From contig NW_027490255.1 in assembly GCF_050948175.1 (NCBI RefSeq), positions 558,001 to 622,000 on the forward strand: a DNA stretch of 64,000 nt, read 5' to 3'. A model generated the notes under the pieces. The model was not told the DNA's origin. It saw only the letters and a program-made list of their open reading frames with translations, and made no database searches. Below, one piece after another: positions 52,461 through 62,535 of this stretch. The stretch's first letter is position 1. Every line of letters starts with the position of its first letter. The position numbers and the translations under genes are program-made. The stretch is from Xylocopa sonorina. Taxonomy: Eukaryota > Arthropoda > Insecta > Hymenoptera > Apidae.

Positions 52461-52638
52461 TGTTATGTATTCCTCCTCTACACTTCAAATGAATGTAAAT
52501 GCGACACTTCCTTGCAAGGAAATAGCGTTTGCTGATGTCTACGTATCGTAGCAATAGAGTTCTAATGCTTCTTAAAACGAGATATTGCATCTCATTTATA
52601 TGTTTCATGGTTAGACGTAATATGATTTGCGAAGTGTT
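52291..52638 (+). repeat. Two adjacent near-identical monomers (single-unit duplication)
   Basis: The units starting at GCGTTTGCTGATG at 52351 and 52525 are exactly 174 bp apart and appear identical over a full unit, including GAGATATTGC, CATTTATATG and ATGGTTAGACG. The equivalent place near 54.6 and 56.7 kb has one copy. This looks like a recent one-monomer unequal exchange. Confidence 0.87.
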
Positions 52639-52998
52639 AAGTATTCCTCCTCTACACATCAAATGAATGTAAATGCTACACTTCCTTGCTAGGAAATAGC
52701 GTCTGCAGAAGTCTAGGTATCGTAGCAATAGATTTCTAATGCTTCTTAAAACGCGATATCGCATCTCATTTCTATGTTTCATGGTAAGATATAACATGAT
52801 TTGCGAAGTGTTATGTATTCCTCGTCTACACTTCTAGTGAATGTGAATGCGACACTTCCTCGCTAGGAAATAGCGTTTGCAGATGTCTACGTATCGTAGC
52901 AATAGAGTTCATATGATTCTTAGAACGCGATATCGCATCTCATTTCTATGTTTCATGGTAAGATATAACATGATTTGCGAAGTGTTAAGTACTCCTCG

Positions 52999-54249
52999 TC
53001 TACACTTCAAATGAATGTAAATGCGACACTTCCTTGCAAGGAAATGGCGTTTGCAGATGTCTACGTATCGTAGCAATAGATTTCTAATGCTTCTTAAAAC
53101 GCGATATCGCATCTCATTTCTATGTTTCATGGCAAGATATAATCTGATTTGCGAAGTGTTATGTATTCCTCGTCTACACTTCAAATGAATGTAAATGCGA
53201 CACTTTCTTGAAAGGAAATAGCGTTTGCAGATGTCTACGTATCGTAGCAATAGAGTTCTTATGATTCTTAAAACGCGATATCGCATCTCATTTCTATGTT
53301 TCATGGTAAGATGTAATATGATTTGCGAAATGTTATGTATTCCTCGTCTACACTTCAAATGAATGTAAATGCGACACTTCTTTGCAAGGAAATAGCGTTT
53401 GCAGATGTCTACGTATCGTAGCAATGGATTTCCGATGCTTCTTAAAACGCGATATCGCATCTCAGTTCTATGTTTCATGGTAAGATATAATATGATTTGC
53501 GATGTGTTATGTATTCCTCGTCTACACATCAAATGGATGTAAATGCGACACTTCTTTGCAAGGAAATAGCGTTTGCAGATGTCTACGTATCGTTGCAATA
53601 GAGTTCTTATGATTCTTAAAACGCGATATCGCATCTCATTTCTATGTTTCATGGTAAGATATAACATGATTTGCGAAGTGTTATGTATTCCTCGTCTACA
53701 CTTCTAGTGAATGTGAATGCGACACTTCCTCGCTAGGAAATAGCGTTTGCAGATGTCTACGTATCGTAGCAATAGAGTTCATATGATTCTTAGAACGCGA
53801 TATCGCATCTCATTTCTATGTTTCATGGTAAGATATAACATGATTTGCGAAGTGTTAAGTATTCCTCGTCTACACTTCAAATGAATGTAAATGCGACACT
53901 TCCTTGCTAGGAAATAGCGTCTGCAGATGTCTAGGTATCGTAGCAATAGATTTCTAATGCTTCTTAAAACGCGATATCGCATTTCATATCTATGTTTCAT
54001 GGTAAGATATAATATGATTTGCGAAATGTTATGTATTCCTCGTCTACACTTCAAATGAATGTGAATGCGACACTTCCTCGCCAGGAAATAGCGTTTGCAG
54101 ATGCCTACGTACCGTAGCAATAGATTTCTAATGTTCTTAAAACGCGATATCGCATCTCATTTCTATGTTTCATGGTAAGATATAACATGATTTGCGAAGT
54201 GTTATGTATTCCTCCTCTACACTTCTAATGAATGTAAATGCGACACTTC
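52999..54249 (+). repeat. 1.25-kb block, copy 2 (partner 50390-51640)
   Basis: This copy has the same unusual variants as its partner. Differences noticed are AAGATGTAATATG for AAGATATAATATG near 53311 and GATGCCTACG near 54101. It ends where CACTTCCTCGC faces CACCTCCTTGC. Confidence 0.88.
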
Positions 54250-54559
54250 CTCGCTAGGAAATAGCGTTTGCAGATGTCTACGTACCGTAGCAATAGATTT
54301 CTAATGCTTCTTAAAACGCGATATCGCATCTCATTTCTATGTTTCATGGTAAGATATAACATGATTTGCGAAGTGTTATGTATTCCTCCTCTACACTTCT
54401 AATGAATGTAAATGCGACACCTCCTTGCAAGGAAATAGCGTTTGCAGATATCTACGTATCGTAGCATTAGCTTTCCAATGCTTCTTAAAACGCGATATCG
54501 CATCTCATAACTATGTTTCATGGTAAGATATAATATGATTTGCGAAATGTTATGTATTC
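54250..54559 (+). repeat. Linking class A monomers
   Basis: About two class A monomers with CTACGTACCG and CATCTCATAACTATG link the neighbouring duplicated blocks. Nothing else is seen. Confidence 0.75.
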
Positions 54560-55494
54560 CTCCTCTACACTTCAAATGAATGTAAATGCGACACTTCCTT
54601 GCAAGGAAATAGCGTTTGCTGATGTCTACGTATCGTAGCAATAGAGTTCTAATGCTTCTTAAAACGAGATATTGCATCTCATTTATATGTTTCATGGTTA
54701 GACGTAATATGATTTGCGAAGTGTTAAGTATTCCTCCTCTACACATCAAATGAATGTAAATGCTACACTTCCTTGCTAGGAAATAGCGTCTGCAGAAGTC
54801 TAGGTATCGTAGCAATAGAGTTCTAATGCTTCTTAGAACGCGACATCGCATCTCATTTCTATGTTTCATGGTAAGACGTAATATGATTTGCGAAGTGTTA
54901 AGTATTCCTCCTCTACACTTCAAATGAATGTAAATGCGACACTTCCTTGCTAGGAAATAGCGTCTGCAGATGTCTAGGTATCGTAGCAATAGATTTCTAA
55001 TGCTTCTTAAAACGCGATATCGCATCTCATTTCTATGTTTCATGGTAAGATATAATATGATTTGCGAAGTGTCATGTATTCCTCGTCTACACTTCAAATG
55101 AATGTAAATGCGACACTTCCTTGCAAGGAAACAGCGTTTGCAGATGTCTAGGTATCGTAGCAACAGAATTCATATGATTCTTAGAACGCGATATCGCATC
55201 TCATTTCTATGTTTCATGGTAAGATATAACATGATTTGCGAAGTGTTATGTATTCCTCGTCTACACTTCTAGTGAATGTGAATGCGACACTTCCTCGCTA
55301 GGAAATAGCGTTTGCAGATGTCTACGTATCGTAGCAATAGAGTTCATATGATTCTTAGAACGCGATATCGCATCTCATTTCTATGTTTCATGGTAAGATA
55401 TAACATGATTTGCGAAGTGTTAAGTATTCCTCGTCTACACTTCAAATGAATGTGAATGCGATACTTCCTCGCTAGGAAATAGCGTTTGCAGATG
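54560..55494 (+). repeat. 0.93-kb class C-rich block, copy 1 (partner 56647-57581)
   Basis: This block matches at an offset of 2087 bp (12 monomers less one base). Markers are TTTGCTGATG, GAGATATTGC, ATGGTTAGACG, AATGCTACAC, GCAGAAGTC, CTTAGAACGCGACATC and GGAAACAGCG. The same unit order occurs in the 38 and 46 kb regions, so this class C run is a module reused across the right half of the window. Confidence 0.87.
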
Positions 55495-56646
55495 TCTAGG
55501 TATCGTAGCAATAGATTTCTAATGCTTCTTAAAACGCGATATCGCATTTCATATCTATGTTTCATGGTAAGATATAATATGATTTGCGAAATGTTATGTA
55601 TTCCTCGTCTACACTTCAAATGAATGTGAATGCGACACTTCCTCGCCAGGAAATAGCGTTTGCAGATGTCTACGTACCGTAGCAATAGATTTCTAATGTT
55701 CTTAAAACGCGATATCGCATCTCATTTCTATGTTTCATGGTAAGATATAACATGATTTGCGAAGTGTTATGTATTCCTCCTCTACACTTCTAATGAATGT
55801 AAATGCGACACCTCCTTGCAAGGAAATAGCGTTTGCAGATATCTACGTATCGTAGCATTAGCTTTCCAATGCTTCTTAAAACGCGATATCGCATCTCATA
55901 ACTATGTTTCATGGTAAGATATAATATGATTTGCGAAATGTTATGTATTCCTCGTCTACACTTCAAATGAATGTGAATGCGACACTTCCTCGCTAGGAAA
56001 TAGCGTTTGCAGATGTCTACGTACCGTAGCAATAGATTTCTAATGCTTCTTAAAACGCGATATCGCATCTCATTTCTATGTTTCATGGTAAGATATAACA
56101 TGATTTGCGAAGTGTTATGTATTCCTCGTCTACACATCAAATGAATGTGAATGCGATACTTCGTCGCTAGGAAATAGCGTTTGCAGATGTCTACGTATCG
56201 TAGCAATAGCTTTCAAATGCTTCTTAAATCGCGATATCGCATCTCATTTCTATGTTTCATGGTAAGATATAACATGATTTGCGAAGTGTTAAGTATTCCT
56301 CGTCTACACTTCAAATGAATGTTAATGCGATACTTCCTCGCTAGGAAATAGCGTTTGCAGATATCTACGTATCGTAGCATTAGCTTTCCAATGCTTCTTA
56401 AAACGCGATATCGCATCTCATATCTATGTTTCATGGTAAGATATAATATGATTTGCGAAATGTTATGTATTCCTCGTCTACACTTCAAATGAATGTGAAT
56501 GCGACACTTCCTCGCTAGGAAATAGCGTTTGCAGATGTCTACGTATCGTAGCAATAGCTTTCAAATGCTTCTTAAATCGCGATATCGCATCTCATTTCTA
56601 TGTTTCATGGTAAGATATAATATGATTTGCGAAGTGTTATGTATTC
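55495..56646 (+). repeat. Class A stretch, right half shared with 51.3-52.3 kb
   Basis: About 6.6 monomers follow 51.3-52.3 kb at offsets of 4174 and 4348 bp. The one-base deletion TAATGTTCTTAAAACG lies near 55690. A private change is GAATGTTAATGCG near 56320. No gene-like sequence is present. Confidence 0.82.
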
Positions 56647-57581
56647 CTCCTCTACACTTCAAATGAATGTAAATGCGACACTTCCTTGCAAGGAAATAGC
56701 GTTTGCTGATGTCTACGTATCGTAGCAATAGAGTTCTAATGCTTCTTAAAACGAGATATTGCATCTCATTTATATATTTCATGGTTAGACGTAATATGAT
56801 TTGCGAAGTGTTAAGTATTCCTCCTCTACACATCAAATGAATGTAAATGCTACACTTCCTTGCTAGGAAATAGCGTCTGCAGAAGTCTAGGTATCGTAGC
56901 AATAGAGTTCTAATGCTTCTTAGAACGCGACATCGCATCTCATTTCTATGTTTCATGGTAAGACGTAATATGATTTGCGAAGTGTTAAGTATTCCTCCTC
57001 TACACTTCAAATGAATGTAAATGCGACACTTCCTTGCTAGGAAATAGCGTCTGCAGATGTCTAGGTATCGTAGCAATAGATTTCTAATGCTTCTTAAAAC
57101 GCGATATCGCATCTCATTTCTATGTTTCATGGTAAGATATAATATGATTTGCGAAGTGTCATGTATTCCTCGTCTACACTTCAAATGAATGTAAATGCGA
57201 CACTTCCTTGCAAGGAAACAGCGTTTGCAGATGTCTAGGTATCGTAGCAATAGAATTCATATGATTCTTAGAACGCGATATCGCATCTCATTTCTATGTT
57301 TCATGGTAAGATATAACATGATTTGCGAAGTGTTATGTATTCCTCGTCTACACTTCTAGTGAATGTGTATGCGACACTTCCTCGCTAGGAAATAGCGTTT
57401 GCAGATGTCTACGTATCGTAGCAATAGAGTTCATATGATTCTTAGAACGCGATATCGCATCTCATTTCTATGTTTCATGGTAAGATATAACATGATTTGC
57501 GAAGTGTTAAGTATTCCTCGTCTACACTTCAAATGAATGTGAATGCGATACTTCCTCGCTAGGAAATAGCGTTTGCAGATA
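56647..57581 (+). repeat. 0.93-kb class C-rich block, copy 2
   Basis: This is the partner of 54560-55494. Private changes are TTATATATTTC near 56770, AAATATATTAA-free class C units otherwise unchanged, and GAATGTGTATGCG near 57361. The match ends where GATATCTACG faces GATGTCTAGG. Confidence 0.87.
56879..57052 (+). repeat. Class C monomer (CTAGG / GCGTCTGCAG type)
   Basis: This 174-bp unit has CTAGGTATCG near its start, GACGTAATATG in the middle (GATGTAATATG in other class C units), TATTCCTCCTCTACAC, and CCTTGCTAGGAAATAGCGTC at its end. Both the CTACG-CGTAG arms and the 14-bp palindrome carry a mismatch here. Class C units come in runs, for example at about 3.6-4.2, 37.9-38.3, 45.5-46.0 and 56.8-57.2 kb. 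The run structure points to amplification as multi-monomer blocks rather than singly. Confidence 0.92.
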
Positions 57582-57930
57582 TCTACGTATCGTAGCATTA
57601 GCTTTCCAATGCTTCTTAAAACGCGATATCGCATCTCATATCTATGTTTCATGGTAAGATATAATATGATTTGCGAAATGTTATGTATTCCTCGTCTACA
57701 CTTCAAATGAATGTGAATGCGACACTTCCTCGCTAGGAAATAGCGTTTGCAGATGTCTACGTACCGTAGCAATAGATTTCTAATGCTTCTTAAAACGCGA
57801 TATCGCATCTCATTTCTATGTTTCATGGTAAGATATAACATGATTTGCGAAGTGTTATGTATTCCTCGTCTACACTTCAAATGAATGTGAATGCGATACT
57901 TCCTCGCTAGGAAATAGCGTTTGCAGATGT

Positions 57931-57943
57931 CTACGTATCGTAG
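57931..57943. repeat. Inverted repeat CTACG-TAT-CGTAG (one per monomer)
   Basis: Five-base arms CTACG and CGTAG flank a 3-base spacer at unit positions 9-21 of the reference monomer. The frequent class A variant with a TAC spacer (CTACGTACCGTAG) keeps both arms. Class B (CTACC) and class C (CTAGG) each break one arm. This is a representative example of a site present once per unit. A protein-binding or structural role is possible but not shown. Confidence 0.85.
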
Positions 57944-57970
57944 CAATAGCTTTCTAATGCTTCTTAAAAC

Positions 57971-57980
57971 GCGATATCGC
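57971..57980. repeat. 10-bp palindrome GCGATATCGC (one per monomer)
   Basis: A perfect 10-bp palindrome lies at unit positions 49-58 in most monomers. At 36222-36235 and 40920-40933 a flanking change extends it to the 14-bp palindrome ATGCGATATCGCAT. Class D replaces it with GAGATATTGC, many class C units have GCGACATCGC, and some units have GCGATGTCGC. It contains one GATATC site, so a digest at this site should give a 174-bp ladder with gaps at class D and other variant units. Confidence 0.88.
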
Positions 57981-58022
57981 ATCTCATTTCTATGTTTCAT
58001 GGTAAGATATAATATGATTTGC

Positions 58023-58052
58023 GAAGTGTTATGTATTCCTCGTCTACACTTC
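58023..58052. repeat. GAAGTG ... CACTTC inverted pair
   Basis: Six-base inverted arms lie at unit positions 101-106 and 125-130, separated by 18 bases, in the reference monomer. A second CACTTC at unit positions 149-154 could pair instead when that variant is present. Common variants (GAAATG, CACATC) weaken the pair. It is a weak structural candidate only. Confidence 0.6.
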
Positions 58053-58880
58053 AAATGAATGTGAATGCGACACTTCCTCGCTAGGAAATAGCGTTTGCTG
58101 ATGTCTACGTATCGTAGCAATAGGGTTCAAATGCTTCTTAAATCGAGATATTGCATCTCATATCTATGTTTCATGATAAGATATAATATTCATTGCGAAG
58201 TGTTATGTATTCCTCGTATGTGATTCAAATGAATGTAAATGCGACACTTCCTTGCTAGGAAATAGCGTCTGCAGATGTCTAGGTATCGTAGCAATAGAGT
58301 TCTAATGCTTCTTAAAACGCGATATCGCATCTCATTTCTATGTTTCATGGTAAGATATAACATGATTTGCGAAGTGTTATGTATTCCTCGTCTACACTTC
58401 TAATGAATGTGAATGCGACACTTCCTCGCTAGGAAATAGCGTTTGCAGATGTCTACGTATCGTAGCAATAGAGTTCATATGATTCTTAGAACGCGATATC
58501 GCATCTCATTTCTATGTTTCATGGTAAGATATAATATGATTTGCGAAATGTTATGTATTCCTCGTCTACACTTCAAATGAATGTGAATGCGACACTTCCT
58601 CGCTAGGAAATAGCGTTTGCAGATGTCTACGTACCGTAGCAATAGATTTCTAATGCTTCTTAAAACGCGATATCGCATCTCATTTCTATGTTTCATGGTA
58701 AGATATAACATGATTTGCGAAGTGTTATGTATTCCTCGTCTACACATCAAATGAATGTGAATGCGATACTTCGTCGCTAGGAAATAGCGTTTGCAGATGT
58801 CTACGTATCGTAGCAATAGCTTTCAAATGCTTCTTAAATCGCGATATCGCATCTCATTTCTATGTTTCATGGTAAGATAT

Positions 58881-59490
58881 AATATGATTTGCGAAGTGTT
58901 ATGTATTCCTCCCTTACACTTCAAATGAATGTAAATGCGACACATCCTTGCAAGGAAATAGCGTTTGCTGATGTCTACGTGTCGTAGCAATAGAGTTCAA
59001 ATGCTTCTTAAAACGAGATATTGCATCTCATATCTATGTTTCATGATAAGATATAATATTCATTGCGAAGTGTTATGTATTCCTCGTATGTGATTCAAAT
59101 GAATGTAAATGCGACACTTCCTTGCTAGGAAATAGCGTCTGCAGATGTCTAGGTATCGTAGCAATAGAGTTCTAATGCTTCTTAAAACGCGATATCGCAT
59201 CTCATTTCTATGTTTCATGGTAAGACGTAATATGATTTGCGAAGTGTTAAGTATTCCTCCTCTACACTTCAAATAAATGTAAATGCGACACTTCCTTGCT
59301 AGGAAATAGCGTCTGCAGATATCTAGGTATCGTAGCAATAGAGTTCTAATGCTTCTTAAAACGCGATATCGCATCACATTTCTATGTTTCATGGTAAGAT
59401 GTAATATGATTTGCGAAGTGTTATGTATTCCTCCTCTACACTTCAAATGAATGTAAATGCGATATTTCCTTGCCAGGTAATAGCGTTTGC
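58881..59490 (+). repeat. Class D / C module, copy 1 (others near 60.8 and 63.05 kb)
   Basis: The marker CCTCCCTTACACTTC starts this order near 58908. It recurs at offsets of 1914 bp (11 monomers) and 4175 bp (24 monomers less one base). A class D unit follows, then class C units with GACGTAATATG, GCATCACATTTC and CCTTGCCAGGTAATAG. The copy near 60.8 kb is shorter by two monomers. A private change is CAAATAAATG near 59270. Confidence 0.86.
58967..59140 (+). repeat. Class D monomer (divergent, TAATATTCATTG type)
   Basis: This is the most divergent full-length monomer type, still 174 bp. It has GTTCAAATGC, GAGATATTGC in place of GCGATATCGC, CATGATAAG in place of CATGGTAAG, TAATATTCATTG in place of TAATATGATTTG, and CGTATGTGATTC in place of CGTCTACACTTC. 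Related units carry ATTCATTGGG and CTACGATTCAAATGAAAG. I located the TAATATTCAT core near 2691, 6862, 8431, 9301, 9994, 11561, 11912, 12434, 13651, 15217, 15739, 16956, 18522, 19044, 20951, 24434, 26524, 29307, 58187, 59060, 60970 and 63231. I saw none between about 29.4 and 58.1 kb. Confidence 0.9.
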
Positions 59491-59836
59491 AAATGTCTAC
59501 CTATCGTAGCCATAGTGTTCTAATGCTTCTTAAAACGCGATATCGCATCTCAGTTCTATGTTTCATGGAAAGATGTAATATGATTTGCGAAGTGTTATGT
59601 ATTCCTCCTCTACACTTCAAATGTATGTAAATGCAACACTTCCTTGCTAGGAAATAGCGTCTGCATATGTCTAGGTATCGTAGCAATAGAGTTCTAATGC
59701 TTCTTAAAACGCGATATCGCATCTCATTTCTCTGTTTCATGGTAAGATATAATATGATTTGCGATGTGTCATGTATTCCTCTTCTACACTTCAAATGAAT
59801 GTAAATGCGACACTTCCTTGCAAGGAAATAGCGTTT

Positions 59837-60010
59837 GCAGATGTTTACCTATCGTAGCAATAGAGTTCTAATGCTTCTTAAAACGCGATATCGCATCTCA
59901 TTTCTATGTTTCATGGTAAGATATAATATGATTTGCGAAGTGTTATGTATTCCTCGTCTACACTTCAAATGAATGTAAATGCGACACTTCCTTGCAAGGA
60001 AATAGCGTTT
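59837..60010 (+). repeat. Class B monomer (perfect 14-bp palindrome)
   Basis: This 174-bp unit carries the linked variants GTTTACCTATCG near its start, GTAAATGCGACAC, and CCTTGCAAGG. The last gives the perfect palindrome TTCCTTGCAAGGAA at 59988-60001. Where class A has CTACG-TAT-CGTAG, class B has CTACCTATCGTAG, so its inverted arms are one base shorter. On the antisense strand the same change creates a TAG stop. Class B units often lie next to class C or A units in fixed orders, which is what defines the higher-order repeats. Confidence 0.93.
59988..60001. repeat. 14-bp palindrome TTCCTTGCAAGGAA (class B form)
   Basis: This is a perfect 14-bp palindrome at unit positions 152-165. In class A it is TTCCTCGCTAGGAA and in class C TTCCTTGCTAGGAA, each with one mismatched pair near the centre. 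Rare hybrid forms with CCTCGCAAGG occur near 24325 and 29197. A one-base deletion gives CCTTGAAGG at five places between 12.6 and 19.3 kb, and this keeps an odd-centred dyad. The site is a plausible target for a dimeric DNA-binding protein. That is inference. Confidence 0.88.
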
Positions 60011-60049
60011 GCAAATGTCTACCTATCGTAGCAATAGTGCTCTAATGCT

Positions 60050-60796
60050 TCTTAAAACGCGATATCGCATCTCATTTCTATGTTTCATGGTAAGATATAA
60101 CATGATTTGCGAAGTGTTATGTATTCCTCGTCTACACATCAAATGAATGTGAATGCGATACTTCGTCGCTAGGAAATAGCGTTTGCAGATGTCTACGTAT
60201 CGTAGCAATAGCTTTCAAATGCTTCTTAAAACGCGATATCGCATCTCATTTCTATGTTTCATGGTAAGATATAATATGATTTGCGAAGTGTTATGTATTC
60301 CTCTTCTACACTTCTAATGAATGTAAATGCGACACCTCCTTGCAAGGAAATAGCGTTTGCAGATATCTACGTATCGTAGCATTAGCTTTCCAATGCTTCT
60401 TAAAACGCGATATCGCATCTCATATCTATGTTTCATGGTATTATATAATATGATTTGCGAAATGTTATGTATTCCTCGTCTACACTTCAAATGAATGTGA
60501 ATGCGACACTTCCTCGCTAGGAAATAGCGTTTGCAGATGTCTACGTACCGTAGCAATAGATTTCTAATGCTTCTTAAAACGCGATATCGCATCTCATTTC
60601 TATGTTTCATGGTAAGATATAACATGATTTGCGAAGTGTTATGTATTCCTCGTCTACACATCAAATGAATGTGAATGCGATGCTTCGTCGCTAGGAAATA
60701 GCGTTTGCAGATATCTACGTATCGTAGCAATAGCTTTCAAATGCTTCTTAAATCGCGATATCGCATCTCATTTCTATGTTTCATGGTAAGATATAA
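60050..60796 (+). repeat. 0.75-kb class A block, copy 1 (partner 61789-62535)
   Basis: This block matches at an offset of 1739 bp (10 monomers less the one-base deletion near 61787). Private changes are CATGGTATTATAT near 60436 (CATGGTACGATAT in the partner, CATGGTAAGATAT elsewhere) and CGATGCTTCG near 60679. The paired change at the same place suggests a shared ancestor followed by a second substitution. Confidence 0.86.
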
Positions 60797-61788
60797 TATG
60801 GTTTGCGAAGTGTTATGTATTCCTCCCTTACACTTCAAATGAATGTAAATGCGACACTTCCTTGCAAGGAAATAGCGTTTGCTGATGTCTACGTATCGTA
60901 GCAATAGAGTTCAAATGCTTCTTAAAACGAGATATTGCATCTCATATCTATGTTTCATGATAAGATATAATATTCATTGCGGAGTGTTATGTATTCCTCG
61001 TATGTGATTCAAATGAATGTAAATGCGACACTTCCTTGCTAGGAAATAGCGTCTGCAGATGTCTAGGTATCGTAGCAGTAGATTTCTAATGCTACTTAAA
61101 ACGCGATATCGCATCACATTTCTATGTTTCATGGTAAGATGTAATATGATTTGCGAAGTGTTATGTATTCCTCCTCTACACTTCAAATGAATGTAAATGC
61201 GATATTTCCTTGCCAGGTAATAGCGTTTGCAAATGTCTACCTATCGTAGCAATAGTGTTCTAATGCTTCTTAAAACGCGATATCGCATCTCATTTCTATG
61301 TTTCATGGAAAGATGTAATATGATTTGCGAAGTGTTATGTATTCCTCCTCTACACTTCAAATGTATGTAAATGCAACACTTCCTTGCTAGGAAATAGCGT
61401 CTGCATATGTCTAGGTATCGTAGCAGTAGAGTTCTAGTGCTTCTTAAAACGCGATATCGCATCTCATTTCTATGTTTCATGGTAAGATATAACATGATTT
61501 GCGAAGTGTTAAGTATTCCTCGTCTACACTTCAAATGAATGTGAATGCGATACTTCCTCGCTAGGAAATAGCGTTTGGAGATATCTACGTATCGTAGCAT
61601 TAGCTTTCCAATGCTTCTTAAAACGCGATATCGCATCTCATATCTATGTTTCATGGTAAGATATAATATGATTTGCGAAATGTTATGTATTCCTCGTCTA
61701 CACTTCAAATGAATGTGAATGCGACACTTCCTCGCTAGGAAATAGCGTTTGCAGATGTCTACGTACCGTAGCAATAGATTTCTAATGT
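60797..61788 (+). repeat. Class D / C module, copy 2, with class A monomers
   Basis: CCTCCCTTACACTTC lies near 60822, a class D unit near 60970 and CCTTGCCAGGTAATAG near 61208, followed by the ATGGAAAGATG unit. The class C run is two monomers shorter than at 59.1 kb. GTTTGGAGATATC near 61573 and the deletion TAATGTTCTTAAAACG near 61787 are also here. Confidence 0.84.
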
Positions 61789-62535
61789 TCTTAAAACGCG
61801 ATATCGCATCTCATTTCTATGTTTCATGGTAAGATATAACATGATTTGCGAAGTGTTATGTATTCCTCGTCTACACATCAAATGAATGTGAATGCGATAC
61901 TTCGTCGCTAGGAAATAGCGTTTGCAGATGTCTACGTATCGTAGCAATAGCTTTCAAATGCTTCTTAAAACGCGATATCGCATCTCATTTCTATGTTTCA
62001 TGGTAAGATATAATATGATTTGCGAAGTGTTATGTATTCCTCTTCTACACTTCTAATGAATGTAAATGCGACACCTCCTTGCAAGGAAATAGCGTTTGCA
62101 GATATCTACGTATCGTAGCATTAGCTTTCCAATGCTTCTTAAAACGCGATATCGCATCTCATATCTATGTTTCATGGTACGATATAATATGATTTGCGAA
62201 ATGTTATGTATTCCTCGTCTACACTTCAAATGAATGTGAATGCGACACTTCCTCGCTAGGAAATAGCGTTTGCAGATGTCTACGTACCGTAGCAATAGAT
62301 TTCTAATGCCTCTTAAAACGCGATATCGCATCTCATTTCTATGTTTCATGGTAAGATATAACATGATTTGCGAAGTGTTATGTATTCCTCGTCTACACAT
62401 CAAATGAATGTGAATGCGATACTTCGTCGCTAGGAAATAGCGTTTGCAGATGTCTACGTATCGTAGCAATAGCTTTCAAATGCTTCTTAAATCGCGATAT
62501 CGCATCTCATTTCTATGTTTCATGGTAAGATATAA
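61789..62535 (+). repeat. 0.75-kb class A block, copy 2
   Basis: This is the partner of 60050-60796, with CTAATGCCTC near 62306 as a private change. It runs into class A units like those at 56.2-56.6 kb. Confidence 0.86.

Larger units (their letters stand above)
57923..58096 (+). repeat. Class A reference monomer (174 bp)
   Basis: Taking GCAGATG as the arbitrary start, this unit is exactly 174 bp and matches the commonest base at almost every position I compared, so it serves as a working consensus. Diagnostic features are CTACGTATCG near its start, GTGAATGCGA at unit positions 140-149, and CCTCGCTAGG at 154-163. Class A units often differ in having GATAC instead of GACAC at 147-151, AACATG instead of AATATG near position 90, or TACCG instead of TATCG at 14-18. 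Class A is common across the window and dominates 0-2.3 kb. The phase of the start is a convention, because the array shows no natural boundary. Confidence 0.95.
57582..58880 (+). repeat. Class A run including the consensus unit; class D reappears
   Basis: About 7.5 monomers, mostly class A close to consensus, including 57923-58096. A class D unit near 58187 (GTTCAAATGC, TAATATTCATTG, CGTATGTGATTC) is the first since about 29.3 kb. CTTCTAATGAATGTG near 58399 is a hybrid between the CTTCTAGTG and CTTCTAATG types. Confidence 0.82.
59491..60049 (+). repeat. Class B/C monomers with ATGGAAAGATG variant
   Basis: About three monomers with ATGGAAAGATG, CAAATGTATG, AATGCAACAC and GCATATGTCTAGG, shared with 61.25-61.45 kb (offset 1740 bp, 10 monomers). 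The class B reference unit 59837-60010 lies here. Nothing else is present. Confidence 0.8.
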
